Source: Deltaproteobacteria bacterium (GTDB lineage Bacteria > Myxococcota_A > Polyangia > Haliangiales > JADYYK01). Taken from it: DNA of 64,000 nucleotides. Made by a program: the position numbers and the translations under genes. The notes beneath the pieces were generated by a model. That model had not been told where the DNA came from and ran no database searches. It saw nothing but the letters and a program-made list of their open reading frames with translations. The stretch spans positions 1 to 64,000 of the forward strand of contig JADYYK010000054.1 of the NCBI GenBank assembly GCA_020853705.1, given 5' to 3'. Below, piece by piece: positions 1 through 9,009 of this stretch. The number at the start of each line of letters is the position of its first letter. Position 1 is the stretch's first letter.

Positions 1-95
1 ACGCCGCCACCCCCGACGCCGCCACCCCCGACGCCGCCACCCCCGACGCCGCCACCCCCGACGCCGCCACCCCCGACGCCGCCACCCCCGACGCC
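1..95 (+). repeat. 15-bp tandem repeat coding for AATPD pentapeptides
   Basis: Six perfect copies of ACGCCGCCACCCCCG run from base 1 to 90, with a seventh partial copy after them; the array continues off the window edge. It is in frame with the Cys-rich gene and codes for a Pro/Ala/Thr/Asp linker. Confidence 0.9.
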
Positions 96-1085
96 GGCCT
101 CTTTTGCGCCACACCGCCCCCGCAGGACTTCGTCGGCCACTACCAGGGCGTTGCCACCATCACCGTCTACTGGGTCGACACCTCGGGCGGTCCCAGCGTC
201 TGCATCGAGCATCGCGGCACCACCACCTCGACCGCCATCCTCGACGTGCGCCGCAGCCCTGGCTACGCCATGACCCTGTCGCTGCCCGGCCACACCCCGG
301 CGCCGCACGAGCTCGCGCTCGATCTCCCCGGCGTCAGCCACCTCATCACCCACTCGCTGTCGTGGGACGCCATCGGCGCGGCGCTCACCACCTGGGACGC
401 CTGCATGATGACCACCTACTGGGAGCCCAACCGCGCCACCTTCACCCGCAACCTCGACACCGGCACCGCCCGGCTGAGCACCATCTGCACCGCATCATGG
501 CTCGACGCCTGCGTGTGGCCCACCAACGAGCAGACCGACTGGACCATCGACCTCACCCTCACCTGCATCCCCGGCGCCGCCACCTGCATCGACGGCGCCA
601 TCGTCACCTGCGACGCCGCCGGCACGGTCACCTCCAGCGTCGCCTGTGGCGCGCCGTGTAGCCCCTGCCGCGCGCCGACCCCCGACGCCTGCGGCACACC
701 CGCCGCGCCGGTGTGCACCGACCTCGACACCGACCGCGCCAACTGCGGCCAGTGCGGCAACGCCTGCGCCAGCGGCGAGCTGTGCGCGACCGGCACCTGT
801 GTCACCGCCTGCGTTGGCGGCACCAGCTGCCCGACCGCCAGCCCGACCTACTGCGCCGACACCCTCGGCGACACCGACAACTGTGGCGCCTGCGGCGTGG
901 TCTGCGCCCCGGGCAAGCTCTGCGTCGATGGTAGCTGCGCCTGCCCGACCCCGAACCCCGACGCCTGCGGCAGCGGTGCCTCCGCCTACTGCACCGACCT
1001 CACGCAGGACGAGAGCAACTGCCAGAACTGCGGCTATGCCTGCCTGCCCGGCCAGACCTGCAGCAATGGCGCCTGCGCGCCCTGA
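1..1085 (+). CDS. Cys-rich surface protein with Stig1-like repeats, 5' partial
   Basis: The reading frame is open from base 3, so the start lies before the window. It opens with a low-complexity stretch of AATPD pentapeptides, then a non-Cys domain of about 170 residues, then three Cys-rich repeats with the pattern C-x-D-L/T-x-x-D-x-x-NCG-x-CG-x-x-C-x-x-G-x-x-C-x-x-G-x-C. This is the Stig1-like motif that is frequent in secreted myxobacterial proteins. The Pro/Thr/Asp linker and paired cysteines argue for an exported, disulphide-bonded protein, but no signal peptide can be seen because the N-terminus is missing. Function unknown. Confidence 0.7.
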   Translation, partial: AATPDAATPDAATPDAATPDAATPDAATPDAGLFCATPPPQDFVGHYQGVATITVYWVDTSGGPSVCIEHRGTTTSTAILDVRRSPGYAMTLSLPGHTPAPHELALDLPGVSHLITHSLSWDAIGAALTTWDACMMTTYWEPNRATFTRNLDTGTARLSTICTASWLDACVWPTNEQTDWTIDLTLTCIPGAATCIDGAIVTCDAAGTVTSSVACGAPCSPCRAPTPDACGTPAAPVCTDLDTDRANCGQCGNACASGELCATGTCVTACVGGTSCPTASPTYCADTLGDTDNCGACGVVCAPGKLCVDGSCACPTPNPDACGSGASAYCTDLTQDESNCQNCGYACLPGQTCSNGACAP

Positions 1086-1089
1086 ACCG

Positions 1090-2106
1090 TCAGTCGGTCA
1101 GCCGGCGGTACGCCGACAGGTGGCGGATCGCCGCCGCCGTCCTGCCCTGGCGTTCATACAATCGCGACAGATTGTAATGCGCATCGGCACAGCCGGGGTC
1201 GGCCGCCAGCGCGCGCCGGTAGGCGGTGATGGCCGGCTCGACGCGGTCCTGATCCTCCAGCGCGACGCCCAGGTTGAACGCTGCGGTGGCATCCCCCGGG
1301 GACAGCGCCAGCGCGCGCCGGTACAGCTTCTCGGCCGCGGTCAGGTGCCCGGCCTCGTGCTCGAGGCGCCCCAGGTTGACCAGCGCGTCCAGGTGCTCGC
1401 CATCCAGCTCGAGCACGCGCGCATAGGCCTCGCGCGCCCCCGCCGGCGCGGTGCGCTCCAGATCCAGCCCGCGGGCATACCAGCCGTCGATGTCCCCCGC
1501 CTCGGGCAGCTCGTCGCCGAGCACCGGCCCACCCGGCACCAGCCCGGCCGCCTCCAGCAGCGCCGCCGCCGCCGCACCCTCCGCGGCCAGCCGCTCGGCC
1601 TCCAGCTCGGCGTCGGCCGCCGCCTCCGCGGTCTCGGCCGCGGCCACGGCCCGACGCACCCGCGCCTGCAGCGTCGACACCACGACCCCCTTGCCGCCAC
1701 CCGCTCTCGCCGCACCACCGCCCGCGCGGCCTGGCTCCGGCGCCGCACCGGCGCGCCCAAAGTCGAACAGCGCCTGCCCCGACTCCGGCTGCCACACCAC
1801 ATGGCCGTCGCGCACCACCACGGTGCCGCCCAGCGCCTCGATGCTGAGACCACTCAGCGGCCGTCCCGCCGGCAGCTTGGCGCGCAGCTGCTTGAGCGCC
1901 GCGCGCACCCGCCGCGCCGGCACCTCGGCGGCCAGCAGCGCCCGCGCCGTGCGCATCAGCACCAGATCCTGGAACGAGAAGCGCATCTCGCCGCGCGGCC
2001 CCCGCGCCGGCGCCAGGAAGCCCGCGCGCACCAGCCCCCGCACCTGCGCTGGCGAGACCTCCAGCAGGCGCGCCACCTCGGCTGACGTGTAGCCTTCGCC
2101 GGTCAC
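1090..2106 (-). CDS. MerR-family regulator fused to TPR repeats
   Basis: 338 residues with a GTG start. Residues about 5-75 form a MerR-type winged helix-turn-helix (GYTSAEVARLLEVSPAQVR), expected to bind DNA. The middle is an Ala/Glu-rich linker, and about 200-330 are tetratricopeptide repeats (AFNLGVALEDQ, AHYNLSRLYE) for protein contacts. There is no ligand-binding effector domain of classical MerR proteins, so TPR partners may supply the signal. A TATGGT box 9 bp before the GTG suggests a leaderless or very short-leader transcript. It ends 4 bp from the convergent upstream gene and lies just downstream of ku on the same strand. Confidence 0.8.
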   Translation of the reverse strand: MTGEGYTSAEVARLLEVSPAQVRGLVRAGFLAPARGPRGEMRFSFQDLVLMRTARALLAAEVPARRVRAALKQLRAKLPAGRPLSGLSIEALGGTVVVRDGHVVWQPESGQALFDFGRAGAAPEPGRAGGGAARAGGGKGVVVSTLQARVRRAVAAAETAEAAADAELEAERLAAEGAAAAALLEAAGLVPGGPVLGDELPEAGDIDGWYARGLDLERTAPAGAREAYARVLELDGEHLDALVNLGRLEHEAGHLTAAEKLYRRALALSPGDATAAFNLGVALEDQDRVEPAITAYRRALAADPGCADAHYNLSRLYERQGRTAAAIRHLSAYRRLTD

Positions 2107-2135
2107 GCGGGGCCTACCATAGCAAACCGCGCCAG

Positions 2136-3083
2136 CTACTTCTTGGAGGCTTTCCGCTTCGGCGCGCGCTCGCCCGCACCGGCCGCCCCCGCCTGGGCCA
2201 CCGCCACCGCCGCGGTCGCCACCGCCGCGGCCGCCGCCGGCGCTGCGTCATCCTTGCGCTTGGCCGGCCGGCGCTCCTCGCTCGCGCCCGCCGCCGCCTC
2301 CCCGCCGCCGGCGCGCTTGGCCAGCGACGCCTTGAGCGCCTCCATGATGTCGATGATCTGCGCCTTGCCCTGCTCGGCCGGCGCCGACGTGATCTCCTGC
2401 CCCGCCACCTTCTTCTCGATCAGCTCCTTGACGCGGGTGCGCACGTCGTCCTGGTACTTCTCGGGCTCGAACGCCGGGTTCGACGTGGCCTCGACCAGCT
2501 GCGCGGCCAGCTTCAGCTCGGCCTCCTTGACCTCGACCGTGGGCACCTCGACCTCCTCCCACGAGCGCACCTCGTCGGCGTACATGAGCTGCTGCATCAC
2601 CAGCCGGCCCTCTTTCGGGCGCAGCAGCACCAGGTACTGCTTGCCGCGCGCGGCATAGCGCGCCAGCGCCGCCTTGCCGGTGTTCTCCAGCGTGGTCGCC
2701 AGCAGCTTGTAGGCCTTGTCGCCGCCCTTGTCGGGCCCCAGGAAGTAGGGCTTCTCGAAGTAGATCGGATCGATCTTCTCGATGGGGATGAACTCGCTGA
2801 TCTCGATGGTCTGCGTGCTCTTCTCCTCCAGCGCCGACAGCTCCTCGGGGGTCAGCATGACGTACTGGTCCTTGGCGAACTCGTAACCCTTGACCATGTC
2901 GTCGCGCTCGACCTTGTCGTTGCAGGTCTGGCACACGTACTGCTGCTTCAGCCGCGAGCCGTCCTTCTTGTGCAGCAGGTTGAAGGAGATGGCTGCCGAG
3001 GCCTGGGTGGCCGAGTACAGCTTGACGGGGATGGAGACCATGCCAAACGACACGGTGCCGGTCGCGATGGAGCGCAGCGCCAT
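2136..3083 (-). CDS. ku: Non-homologous end joining protein Ku
   Basis: 315 residues, close to the usual 270-320 of bacterial Ku. The N-terminus (SIATGTVSFGMVSIPVKLYS) and the YFLGPDKGGDKAY region match the Ku core beta-barrel that rings DNA ends. After residue 260 follows a Lys/Ala-rich tail, typical of the variable Ku C-terminus that binds DNA or helps LigD. It is divergent from ligD with only 40 bp between the starts, so the two are probably co-regulated partners in double-strand break repair. A TACAAT box sits 6 bp before the ATG, pointing to a leaderless mRNA. Confidence 0.95.
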   Translation of the reverse strand: MALRSIATGTVSFGMVSIPVKLYSATQASAAISFNLLHKKDGSRLKQQYVCQTCNDKVERDDMVKGYEFAKDQYVMLTPEELSALEEKSTQTIEISEFIPIEKIDPIYFEKPYFLGPDKGGDKAYKLLATTLENTGKAALARYAARGKQYLVLLRPKEGRLVMQQLMYADEVRSWEEVEVPTVEVKEAELKLAAQLVEATSNPAFEPEKYQDDVRTRVKELIEKKVAGQEITSAPAEQGKAQIIDIMEALKASLAKRAGGGEAAAGASEERRPAKRKDDAAPAAAAAVATAAVAVAQAGAAGAGERAPKRKASKK

Positions 3084-3123
3084 GCTTTAATTGTACCGCC
3101 GCCGCGCACGCGTCGCGAACTTC

Positions 3124-5775
3124 ATGCCCAAAAACCTCGACGAATACCGGGCCAAACGTTCAGCCGGCGCCACCCCCGAGCCGTTCGGCCGCCTCGACGC
3201 CCGCCAGGGCGCCGCCGCGCCCACCGGCGGCGAGCTCGGCACCCCGCGCCTGTTCGTGGTGCAGAAGCACGACGCCACCCGCCTGCACTGGGACCTGCGC
3301 CTCGCGCTCGGCGGCGTCCTGGTCAGCTGGGCCGTGCCGCGCGGCCCGTCCTACGATCCCGCCGAGAAGCGCTTCGCCATGCACGTCGAGGATCACCCGG
3401 TCGAGTACGCCGACTTCGAGGGCGTCATCCCGGCCAAGCACTATGGCGCGGGTCCGTCGATCTGCTGGGATCGCGGCTCCTGGCTCGCCCTCGAGGACCC
3501 CGAGCAGGGCATGACCACCGGCAAGCTGCTGTTCGAGCTGCGCGGCTACAAGCTGCACGGCATCTGGACCCTGGTGCGCACCAGTGGGCGCCGCGAGACG
3601 CGGCCCCGCGGCGACGACGGCGGCGACCAGTGGCTGCTCATCAAGCACCGCGACGCCTACTCGGGCCCCGGCCGCGACGACTTCGTGCAGCAGTCGATCC
3701 TGTCCGGCCTCACCGTCGAGGAGCTCGGCGCCGGCGTCTCGCGCGGCCCCGCGCTGCACAGCGAGCTCGCCGCCGCCGGTGCCGTGACGCCCGCGCACCC
3801 GGTCGACCTGGCCAAGGTCGAGGTCATGCTGGCCGACACCGCGGCCAAGCCGTTCTCGCGCCCGGGCTGGCTGTTCGAGCTCAAGTACGACGGCTTCCGC
3901 ATGCTCATCGAGAAGTCCGCCGCCGGCGTGCGCCTGCGCTACCGCAGCGGCAACGACGCCACCCGCGCCTATCCCGAGCTCTGCAACGCCGCCGCCGCGC
4001 TGCCGGCGGCCTCGTTCATCCTCGACGGCGAGGTCGTGGTGCTCGGCGACGACGGCCGCCCCAGCTTCAACCGCCTGCAGAAGCGCATGCAGGTCCAGCG
4101 CGACGCCGACCTCGAGCGCGCGCGCGTGACCATGCCCGCGACCTGGTATGGCTTCGACTTCCTGACCCTGGGCGACCTCGATCTGCGCAAGCTGCCGCTG
4201 ACCACGCGCAAGGCCGCGCTGGCGCGCCTGCTGCCCCCGGTCGGCCCGCTGCGCTACTCCGAACACTTCGAGCACGACGGCGAGGCCCTGTTCGAGCGCG
4301 TGCGCGGCCTCGGCATGGAGGGCATCGTCGGCAAGCGCGCCGACAGCCCCTATCGCAACGGCCGCTCCAAGGACTGGCTCAAGGTCAAGGCCGAGCACAC
4401 CGCCGACGTCGTCATGGTCGGCTACGCCCTGCGCGGCTCGCGCTGGGGCGGCACCGGCGCGCTCCACGTCGCGGCCTGGGACGGCAGCGCCTTGCAGTAC
4501 GTCGGCCGCGTCGCCAGCGGCCTGGACGAGGCCAAGTTGAAGCAGATCCACGCCATGCTCGACCCGCTGCGCGTGCCCGCCCCGCCGTGCCTGGGCGCCC
4601 CCACCTCGGGCGAGAACATCTGGGTCAGGCCGCAGCTGGTGATGGAGCTGCGCTACCTCGAGTCGACCGCCGACGGCATGCTGCGCTTCCCGGTGCTGCT
4701 GCGCTTCCGCGACGACAAGAAGATCGAGGAGTGCATCCTGCCCGCGCGCCACGTTGGCGGCAGCGACGACCCGACCCTGGCGCCGCCCCCCGATGGCAGC
4801 GGCCCCGGCCCCGACGAGCCCACCGCGGCCCCCGGCCCCGAGCCCTCACCGGCTCCGGCGCCGGCCGCGCGCCCCTCCACCGTCGGCCGCGCCACCCTGA
4901 CCAACCCCAAGAAGATCTTCTGGCCCGACGAGGGCTACACCAAGGCCGACCTGTACGACTTCTATCGGGCCGTGTCGCCCTGGCTGCTGCCCTACCTGCG
5001 CGATCGCGCCCTGGTGATGACGCGCTACCCCGACGGCATCACGGGCAAGTCGTTCTTCCAGCACGACGCCCCGGCCTATGTCCCGCAGTGGGTGCGCACC
5101 CTGCGCATGTGGAACGGCGATCGCCAGTCCGAGTCGTCCTACTTCATCTGCGACGACGTCGACACCCTGCTCTACATCGCCAACCTCGGCTGCATCCCGC
5201 TCCACGTCTGGGGCGGCCGCGTCAACGCCGCCGGCCCCGACTGGACCATCGTCGACCTCGACCCCAAGGGCGCCCCGTTCAAGGACGTGGTCCGCATCGC
5301 GCGCGCCATCCACGACCTGTGCGACCGCATCGAGCTCAACTCGTACGTCAAGACCAGCGGCGCCACCGGCCTGCACGTCATGCTCCCGATCGCCGCGCTG
5401 GCCAGCTATGACGAGGCCCGCCTCATCGCCGAGCTGATCGCCCGCGTCATCGTCGCCGAGCTGCCCGACATCGCCACCACCGCGCGCATGATCAACGCCC
5501 GCGGCGGCAAGGTCTACCTCGACACCGGCCAGAACGGCCACGGCCGCACCGTGGTCTCGCCCCTCTGTGTGCGCCCGCTGCCCGGCGCCCCGGTCTCCAC
5601 GCCACTGGAGTGGTCCGAGGTCAACGCCCGCCTCGATCCGAAGAAGCACACCATCAAGACCGTGCTGCGCCGCCTCGACAAGAAGGGCGACCCGCTGGCG
5701 CCCATCCTGACCGACCGCCCCGACCTGCCGCGCGCCATCAGCCACCTGACCGAGCTGGTGCGCGCCCTCGGCTGA
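3124..5775 (+). CDS. ligD: Multifunctional DNA ligase D
   Basis: 883 residues from the ATG at 3124 (MPKNLDEYRAKRSAG, the usual LigD start; an upstream in-frame Met at 3091 is less likely). The domain order is phosphoesterase (about 40-190, with HDATRLHWDLR and HVEDHPVEY), ATP-dependent ligase (about 230-540, ELKYDGFRM with the adenylated Lys at about 254), a Pro/Ala-rich linker, and a primase-polymerase (about 590-880, VDLDPKG metal site near 709). The enzyme processes, fills and seals ends held by Ku, whose gene starts 40 bp away on the other strand. The stop codon lies inside a 20-bp tandem repeat. Confidence 0.95.
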   Translation: MPKNLDEYRAKRSAGATPEPFGRLDARQGAAAPTGGELGTPRLFVVQKHDATRLHWDLRLALGGVLVSWAVPRGPSYDPAEKRFAMHVEDHPVEYADFEGVIPAKHYGAGPSICWDRGSWLALEDPEQGMTTGKLLFELRGYKLHGIWTLVRTSGRRETRPRGDDGGDQWLLIKHRDAYSGPGRDDFVQQSILSGLTVEELGAGVSRGPALHSELAAAGAVTPAHPVDLAKVEVMLADTAAKPFSRPGWLFELKYDGFRMLIEKSAAGVRLRYRSGNDATRAYPELCNAAAALPAASFILDGEVVVLGDDGRPSFNRLQKRMQVQRDADLERARVTMPATWYGFDFLTLGDLDLRKLPLTTRKAALARLLPPVGPLRYSEHFEHDGEALFERVRGLGMEGIVGKRADSPYRNGRSKDWLKVKAEHTADVVMVGYALRGSRWGGTGALHVAAWDGSALQYVGRVASGLDEAKLKQIHAMLDPLRVPAPPCLGAPTSGENIWVRPQLVMELRYLESTADGMLRFPVLLRFRDDKKIEECILPARHVGGSDDPTLAPPPDGSGPGPDEPTAAPGPEPSPAPAPAARPSTVGRATLTNPKKIFWPDEGYTKADLYDFYRAVSPWLLPYLRDRALVMTRYPDGITGKSFFQHDAPAYVPQWVRTLRMWNGDRQSESSYFICDDVDTLLYIANLGCIPLHVWGGRVNAAGPDWTIVDLDPKGAPFKDVVRIARAIHDLCDRIELNSYVKTSGATGLHVMLPIAALASYDEARLIAELIARVIVAELPDIATTARMINARGGKVYLDTGQNGHGRTVVSPLCVRPLPGAPVSTPLEWSEVNARLDPKKHTIKTVLRRLDKKGDPLAPILTDRPDLPRAISHLTELVRALG

Positions 5776-5820
5776 GCGTCCGCGCCTCGGCTGAGCGTCC
5801 GCGCCCTCGGCTGAGCGTCC
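5762..5820 (+). repeat. 20-bp tandem repeat over the ligD stop codon
   Basis: Three copies of GCGCCCTCGGCTGAGCGTCC (20, 19 and 20 bp) followed by a partial fourth. The first copy contains the LigD stop codon, so the terminal residues of the gene seem to have been duplicated into the 3' flank. Confidence 0.85.
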
Positions 5821-5836
5821 GCGCCCTCCGCGCCCG

Positions 5837-6130
5837 CTACCGCCCCGGCCGCCGCGCGCTCGCCCGCCGCGCCGCGATCGACGGCCGCGTCGGCACCATC
5901 CTCAGCACCAGCTCCTTGCTGCCGACCTCGACCGCGCCGCGCTCGACCGCCATGGCGCGGCGCACGTCATCCAGATCGTAGTGATCACGGTGAAACCCGC
6001 GCGGCGGCACTCCCAGCGCACGCGCCATCTCGTGCAGCTCGTCGAGGCTGTGGTCGCTGACCATGTGGCACCACAGCCGGTCCGGCCAGCGCGACCCGTC
6101 ATACCTGCGCAGCCCGTCCACCAGGATCAC
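5837..6130 (-). CDS. DUF4031 domain protein
   Basis: 97 residues with a GTG start. The pattern ILVDGLRRY...WCHMVSD...LDELHEMARALGV...HRDHYDL matches the short DUF4031 family (conserved DD/D, CHM and DHYD motifs), which has no firm biochemical role. The last 20 residues are Arg/Ala-rich. A TAGCGT box lies 6 bp before the GTG, again suggesting a leaderless transcript. It converges on ligD across the 20-bp repeat. Confidence 0.7.
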   Translation of the reverse strand: MILVDGLRRYDGSRWPDRLWCHMVSDHSLDELHEMARALGVPPRGFHRDHYDLDDVRRAMAVERGAVEVGSKELVLRMVPTRPSIAARRASARRPGR

Positions 6131-6218
6131 CGCCCCACGCTACACGTGACGCGCCGCGGCAACAAATCGACGTGAAATCGCCCTTTATTCGCCGTGAATT
6201 TGATCGATACTGCCGCGC

Positions 6219-8072
6219 ATGAAGTGGCTTCAGACGCGAACTGCGATCCTGGTTTCGGTGCTGGCGGCGACGCTCCTGTCAGGCTGTGGTCCCGACCACG
6301 CCGGCGGCGACGACGACGACACGCCAGGCGGCGACGGCGGCATCGCCGCGGGCAGCCTGCGCATCACGCCCGCCGATCACTCGATCACGGTGAACGGCAG
6401 CGCGGTCACCGTGCCGTACCAGGCCTTCCTGGTGAAGCCGGGCGGCGGCGAGACCGACGTCACCGCCGACGCCACCTTCACCATCGATCACCCGGTGCTG
6501 GGCAGCTTCAGCGGCGCCACCTTCACCTCGTCGACCGCGGCTGGCGGTCGCACCACCGTGCGCGCCACCGCGCGCGGCGCCAGCGGCGACACCTCGCTGA
6601 CGGTGCGCCTCGAGACCATCGTGCTCGGCCCCAACGTGCCCGCCAACGCGGCCACGCTGTTCGGCGGCCCCAGCACGGGGACCGCGCCGCAGCTGGTCTA
6701 CCCGGCCGACGGCGTGCTGGTGCCGCCCAACCTCAACGTGATGGAGTTCCACTACATGCCCGGCTCGGGCAATGGCCTGTTCGAGCTGACCTTCCAGGGC
6801 GCGCGAGTGCAGCTCAAGGCCTACTTCACCTGCAGCACGCTCGGCGCCGGCTGCCAGTACACCCCCGAGGCCACCACCTGGGCCGTCCTCGCCATGGCCG
6901 AGCGCGGCGGCGATCCCATGACCTACACCCTGCGCGGCATCCCGATGAGCGCCGCGGCCGGCTCGCCGGTCGGCATGTCGGCGACGCAGAAGATCTCCTT
7001 CGGCCAGGAGGACATCGTCGGCGGCCTGTACTACTGGAACGCCAGCCCGGGTAGCGTGAAGCGCTACGAGTTCGGCCGCGCCAACCAGCAGGCCGAGAAC
7101 TTCATGGACGCCGCGCGCGCCGGCGCCACCCAGTGCGTCGGCTGCCACGTGCTGTCGCGGGACGGCAAGAAGATCGCGGTTGGCCTCGATATCCCGTCGC
7201 CCGCCATGTACAAGGTCTTCGACGTCGCCAGCCGCACCATGGTGTACTCGAAGGGCTCGATGTTCGGCGGCGGCGGCGCCAACTTCTTCTCGTTCTCGCC
7301 CGACGCCACCCAGCTCTTGTACTCCAACGGCATCTCGACCGGCCTGGCCGACTCGTCGACCGGCACCGACATCAACGCCAACCTGATCGCGGCCGGCACC
7401 ATGCCCGACTGGTCGCCGGACGGGAACTCGATCGTCTACGCCAAGCCCGGCATGGCGGTGCCGTGCTTCCCCGGCCTCGCCTGCGGCGCCCCCGGTGTTG
7501 ACAAGTCGTCAATCGAAACCATGGTCAAGTCCGGTGGATCCTGGGGCCCCGGCCCGACGCTGGTGTCGTATGCCAGCGGCAACAACAACTTCTACCCGAC
7601 CTACTCGCCCGACAACCGCTGGGTCATCTTCAACCGCTCGCCCAGCGAGGCCAACTCGTTCGACGCCATGGACGCGCAGGTCTGGGCCATCAGCGCCGCG
7701 GGCGGCAACCCCATCCGCCTGGCCACCGCCTCGACCGGCGGCGACTCGTGGCCCAAGTGGGCGCCCGACGCGCAGCCCTACCGCGGCAACACGCTCATGT
7801 GGTTCACCTTCTCCAGCCGCCGCGCCTACGGCCTGCGCCTGGCCGCCAACACCACCGCGCAGATCTGGATGGCCGCCTATGACCCCACCAAATCGCTGGC
7901 CAACCAGGACCCCAGCCTGCCCGCCTTCTGGCTGCCCTTCCAGGAGCTCGGCTCCGGCAACCACATCGCCCAGTGGGTCACCACCGTCGAGCGCCAGATG
8001 TGCACCCTCGACACCCAGTGCGGCAACGGCGAGTTCTGCCAGGGCGGCCGCTGCCTGCCCCGCATCGACTGA
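6219..8072 (+). CDS. TolB/PD40-type beta-propeller lipoprotein
   Basis: 617 residues. The signal peptide ends in the lipobox LLSGC, so it should be a lipoprotein; an Asp/Gly-rich linker follows. Residues about 30-130 look Ig-like. Residues about 300-570 contain repeated PD40/TolB propeller blades (FSFSPDATQLLYS, MPDWSPDGNSIVYA, YSPDNRWVIFN, WPKWAPD). A CVGCH motif near residue 307 has the form of a c-type haem site but is single. The C-terminus has a small six-Cys module (CTLDTQCGNGEFCQGGRC). Likely an envelope-facing binding protein; substrate unknown. Confidence 0.75.
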   Translation: MKWLQTRTAILVSVLAATLLSGCGPDHAGGDDDDTPGGDGGIAAGSLRITPADHSITVNGSAVTVPYQAFLVKPGGGETDVTADATFTIDHPVLGSFSGATFTSSTAAGGRTTVRATARGASGDTSLTVRLETIVLGPNVPANAATLFGGPSTGTAPQLVYPADGVLVPPNLNVMEFHYMPGSGNGLFELTFQGARVQLKAYFTCSTLGAGCQYTPEATTWAVLAMAERGGDPMTYTLRGIPMSAAAGSPVGMSATQKISFGQEDIVGGLYYWNASPGSVKRYEFGRANQQAENFMDAARAGATQCVGCHVLSRDGKKIAVGLDIPSPAMYKVFDVASRTMVYSKGSMFGGGGANFFSFSPDATQLLYSNGISTGLADSSTGTDINANLIAAGTMPDWSPDGNSIVYAKPGMAVPCFPGLACGAPGVDKSSIETMVKSGGSWGPGPTLVSYASGNNNFYPTYSPDNRWVIFNRSPSEANSFDAMDAQVWAISAAGGNPIRLATASTGGDSWPKWAPDAQPYRGNTLMWFTFSSRRAYGLRLAANTTAQIWMAAYDPTKSLANQDPSLPAFWLPFQELGSGNHIAQWVTTVERQMCTLDTQCGNGEFCQGGRCLPRID

Positions 8073-8119
8073 CCCGCGCGCCCAGCTCCGCGCGAACGCC
8101 TCCGGTGCGTGGCGATGAC

Positions 8120-8713
8120 CTACTCGTCCTGCACTGCTGCCAGCACGACCTCCAGCTTCGCCATCAGATCCTCCCCCCTCGAGAACCCACGCTCGGCAAT
8201 CAGCGCGAGGTTCGCGCGGACGACGGTCAGATCCAGCGCCGGGTTCATCGCGATCAGGTTCTGGGCGTCGCTTCGATCCTGGAATCGCCGCTCGGTCATG
8301 GACAGGACCTTCATCGCCAGCAGCTCTTCCGCGCGCGCCACCGGGACGCTGCCTGCACCGAGTATCTGCAACGGCTCGGCGCGAGCAACGATCTCCACCT
8401 CGATGCCACAGCTCGCCGCCAAGAGATCGACGACGACGCCGGATGGGGACACCAGGCGTGCTGTCGCCAGGCGCCCAGCCGAGCGCTGCTCCACGGTCGC
8501 GATCACCTTGTAGGCGGTCGACGTCAGCGCGAAGATCAGCTGCTCGAACTCGGCGTCGCTGGCGACTGCCACCGCCACATCGACATCGGCGGTGAACCGG
8601 GGCTGGGTCCGCGCGCCGGTAGCCACGCCTCCGACCAGCGCGTAGGGTCGTCCCAGGTCAGTGAGCGCGGTCGCGATGGCCCGCAGCGCCGCCGACCAGC
8701 CGACCTCAGTCAC
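8120..8713 (-). CDS. AbiEii-like nucleotidyltransferase
   Basis: 197 residues. The N-terminal half has the nucleotidyltransferase signature YALVGGVATGARTQPRFTADVDVAV (GG near 28, T-x-DVD near 42), as in AbiEii/MenT-type and MNT-type toxins or antitoxins. It overlaps the end of a 72-residue gene by 8 bp, so the two are translationally coupled, which is typical of toxin-antitoxin or nucleotidyltransferase-partner pairs. Family is fairly sure; role as toxin or antitoxin is inference. Confidence 0.7.
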   Translation of the reverse strand: MTEVGWSAALRAIATALTDLGRPYALVGGVATGARTQPRFTADVDVAVAVASDAEFEQLIFALTSTAYKVIATVEQRSAGRLATARLVSPSGVVVDLLAASCGIEVEIVARAEPLQILGAGSVPVARAEELLAMKVLSMTERRFQDRSDAQNLIAMNPALDLTVVRANLALIAERGFSRGEDLMAKLEVVLAAVQDE

Positions 8714-8924
8714 GCGCCAGCAACCAGGCCCTCAAGCGCTGTTCGATCTGTGGCTCGCTCTCCTCTGGATGGCGGCGCTTCAGGGACTCGCGCTGCATCT
8801 CGATGCCGACGTCCATCAGCTCGAGGGTTCGCAGTAGCCTCTCCGCCGGGGGGGTGGAGATGGCTCGCTCGATGTCGTCTCGCCTGAGCGCGTCCACAGC
8901 GAGATCATATACGATGCCTGCCAT
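8706..8924 (-). CDS. Small partner protein of the nucleotidyltransferase
   Basis: 72 residues from the ATG at 8924 (MAGIVYDLAVDALRRDD); a longer frame upstream looks unlike coding sequence and lacks a better start. It is helical and charged (LLRTLELMDVGIEMQRE, QIEQRLRAWLLARD). No family name recognised. Its 8-bp overlap with the nucleotidyltransferase gene makes it the first gene of a two-gene operon and a candidate antitoxin or substrate partner. Confidence 0.65.
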   Translation of the reverse strand: MAGIVYDLAVDALRRDDIERAISTPPAERLLRTLELMDVGIEMQRESLKRRHPEESEPQIEQRLRAWLLARD

Positions 8925-9009
8925 GCTGCCCACTACGCGGGTCCTCCTCGACCTCGAAGCGCACGCGGTCGCCAGGCTGGAATTCCAGACCGCCGTCTGA
9001 GCCTGCGCC

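Noticed and set aside
2970-5411. Very long ORFs (over 500 codons) on both strands overlapping ligD
   Set aside because: Arg/Pro/Ala-rich shadow translations of a high-GC gene; only the LigD frame has domain motifs.
7136-7150. CVGCH in the propeller lipoprotein as proof of a cytochrome c
   Set aside because: A single motif without other haem-protein features; may be a chance disulphide pair.
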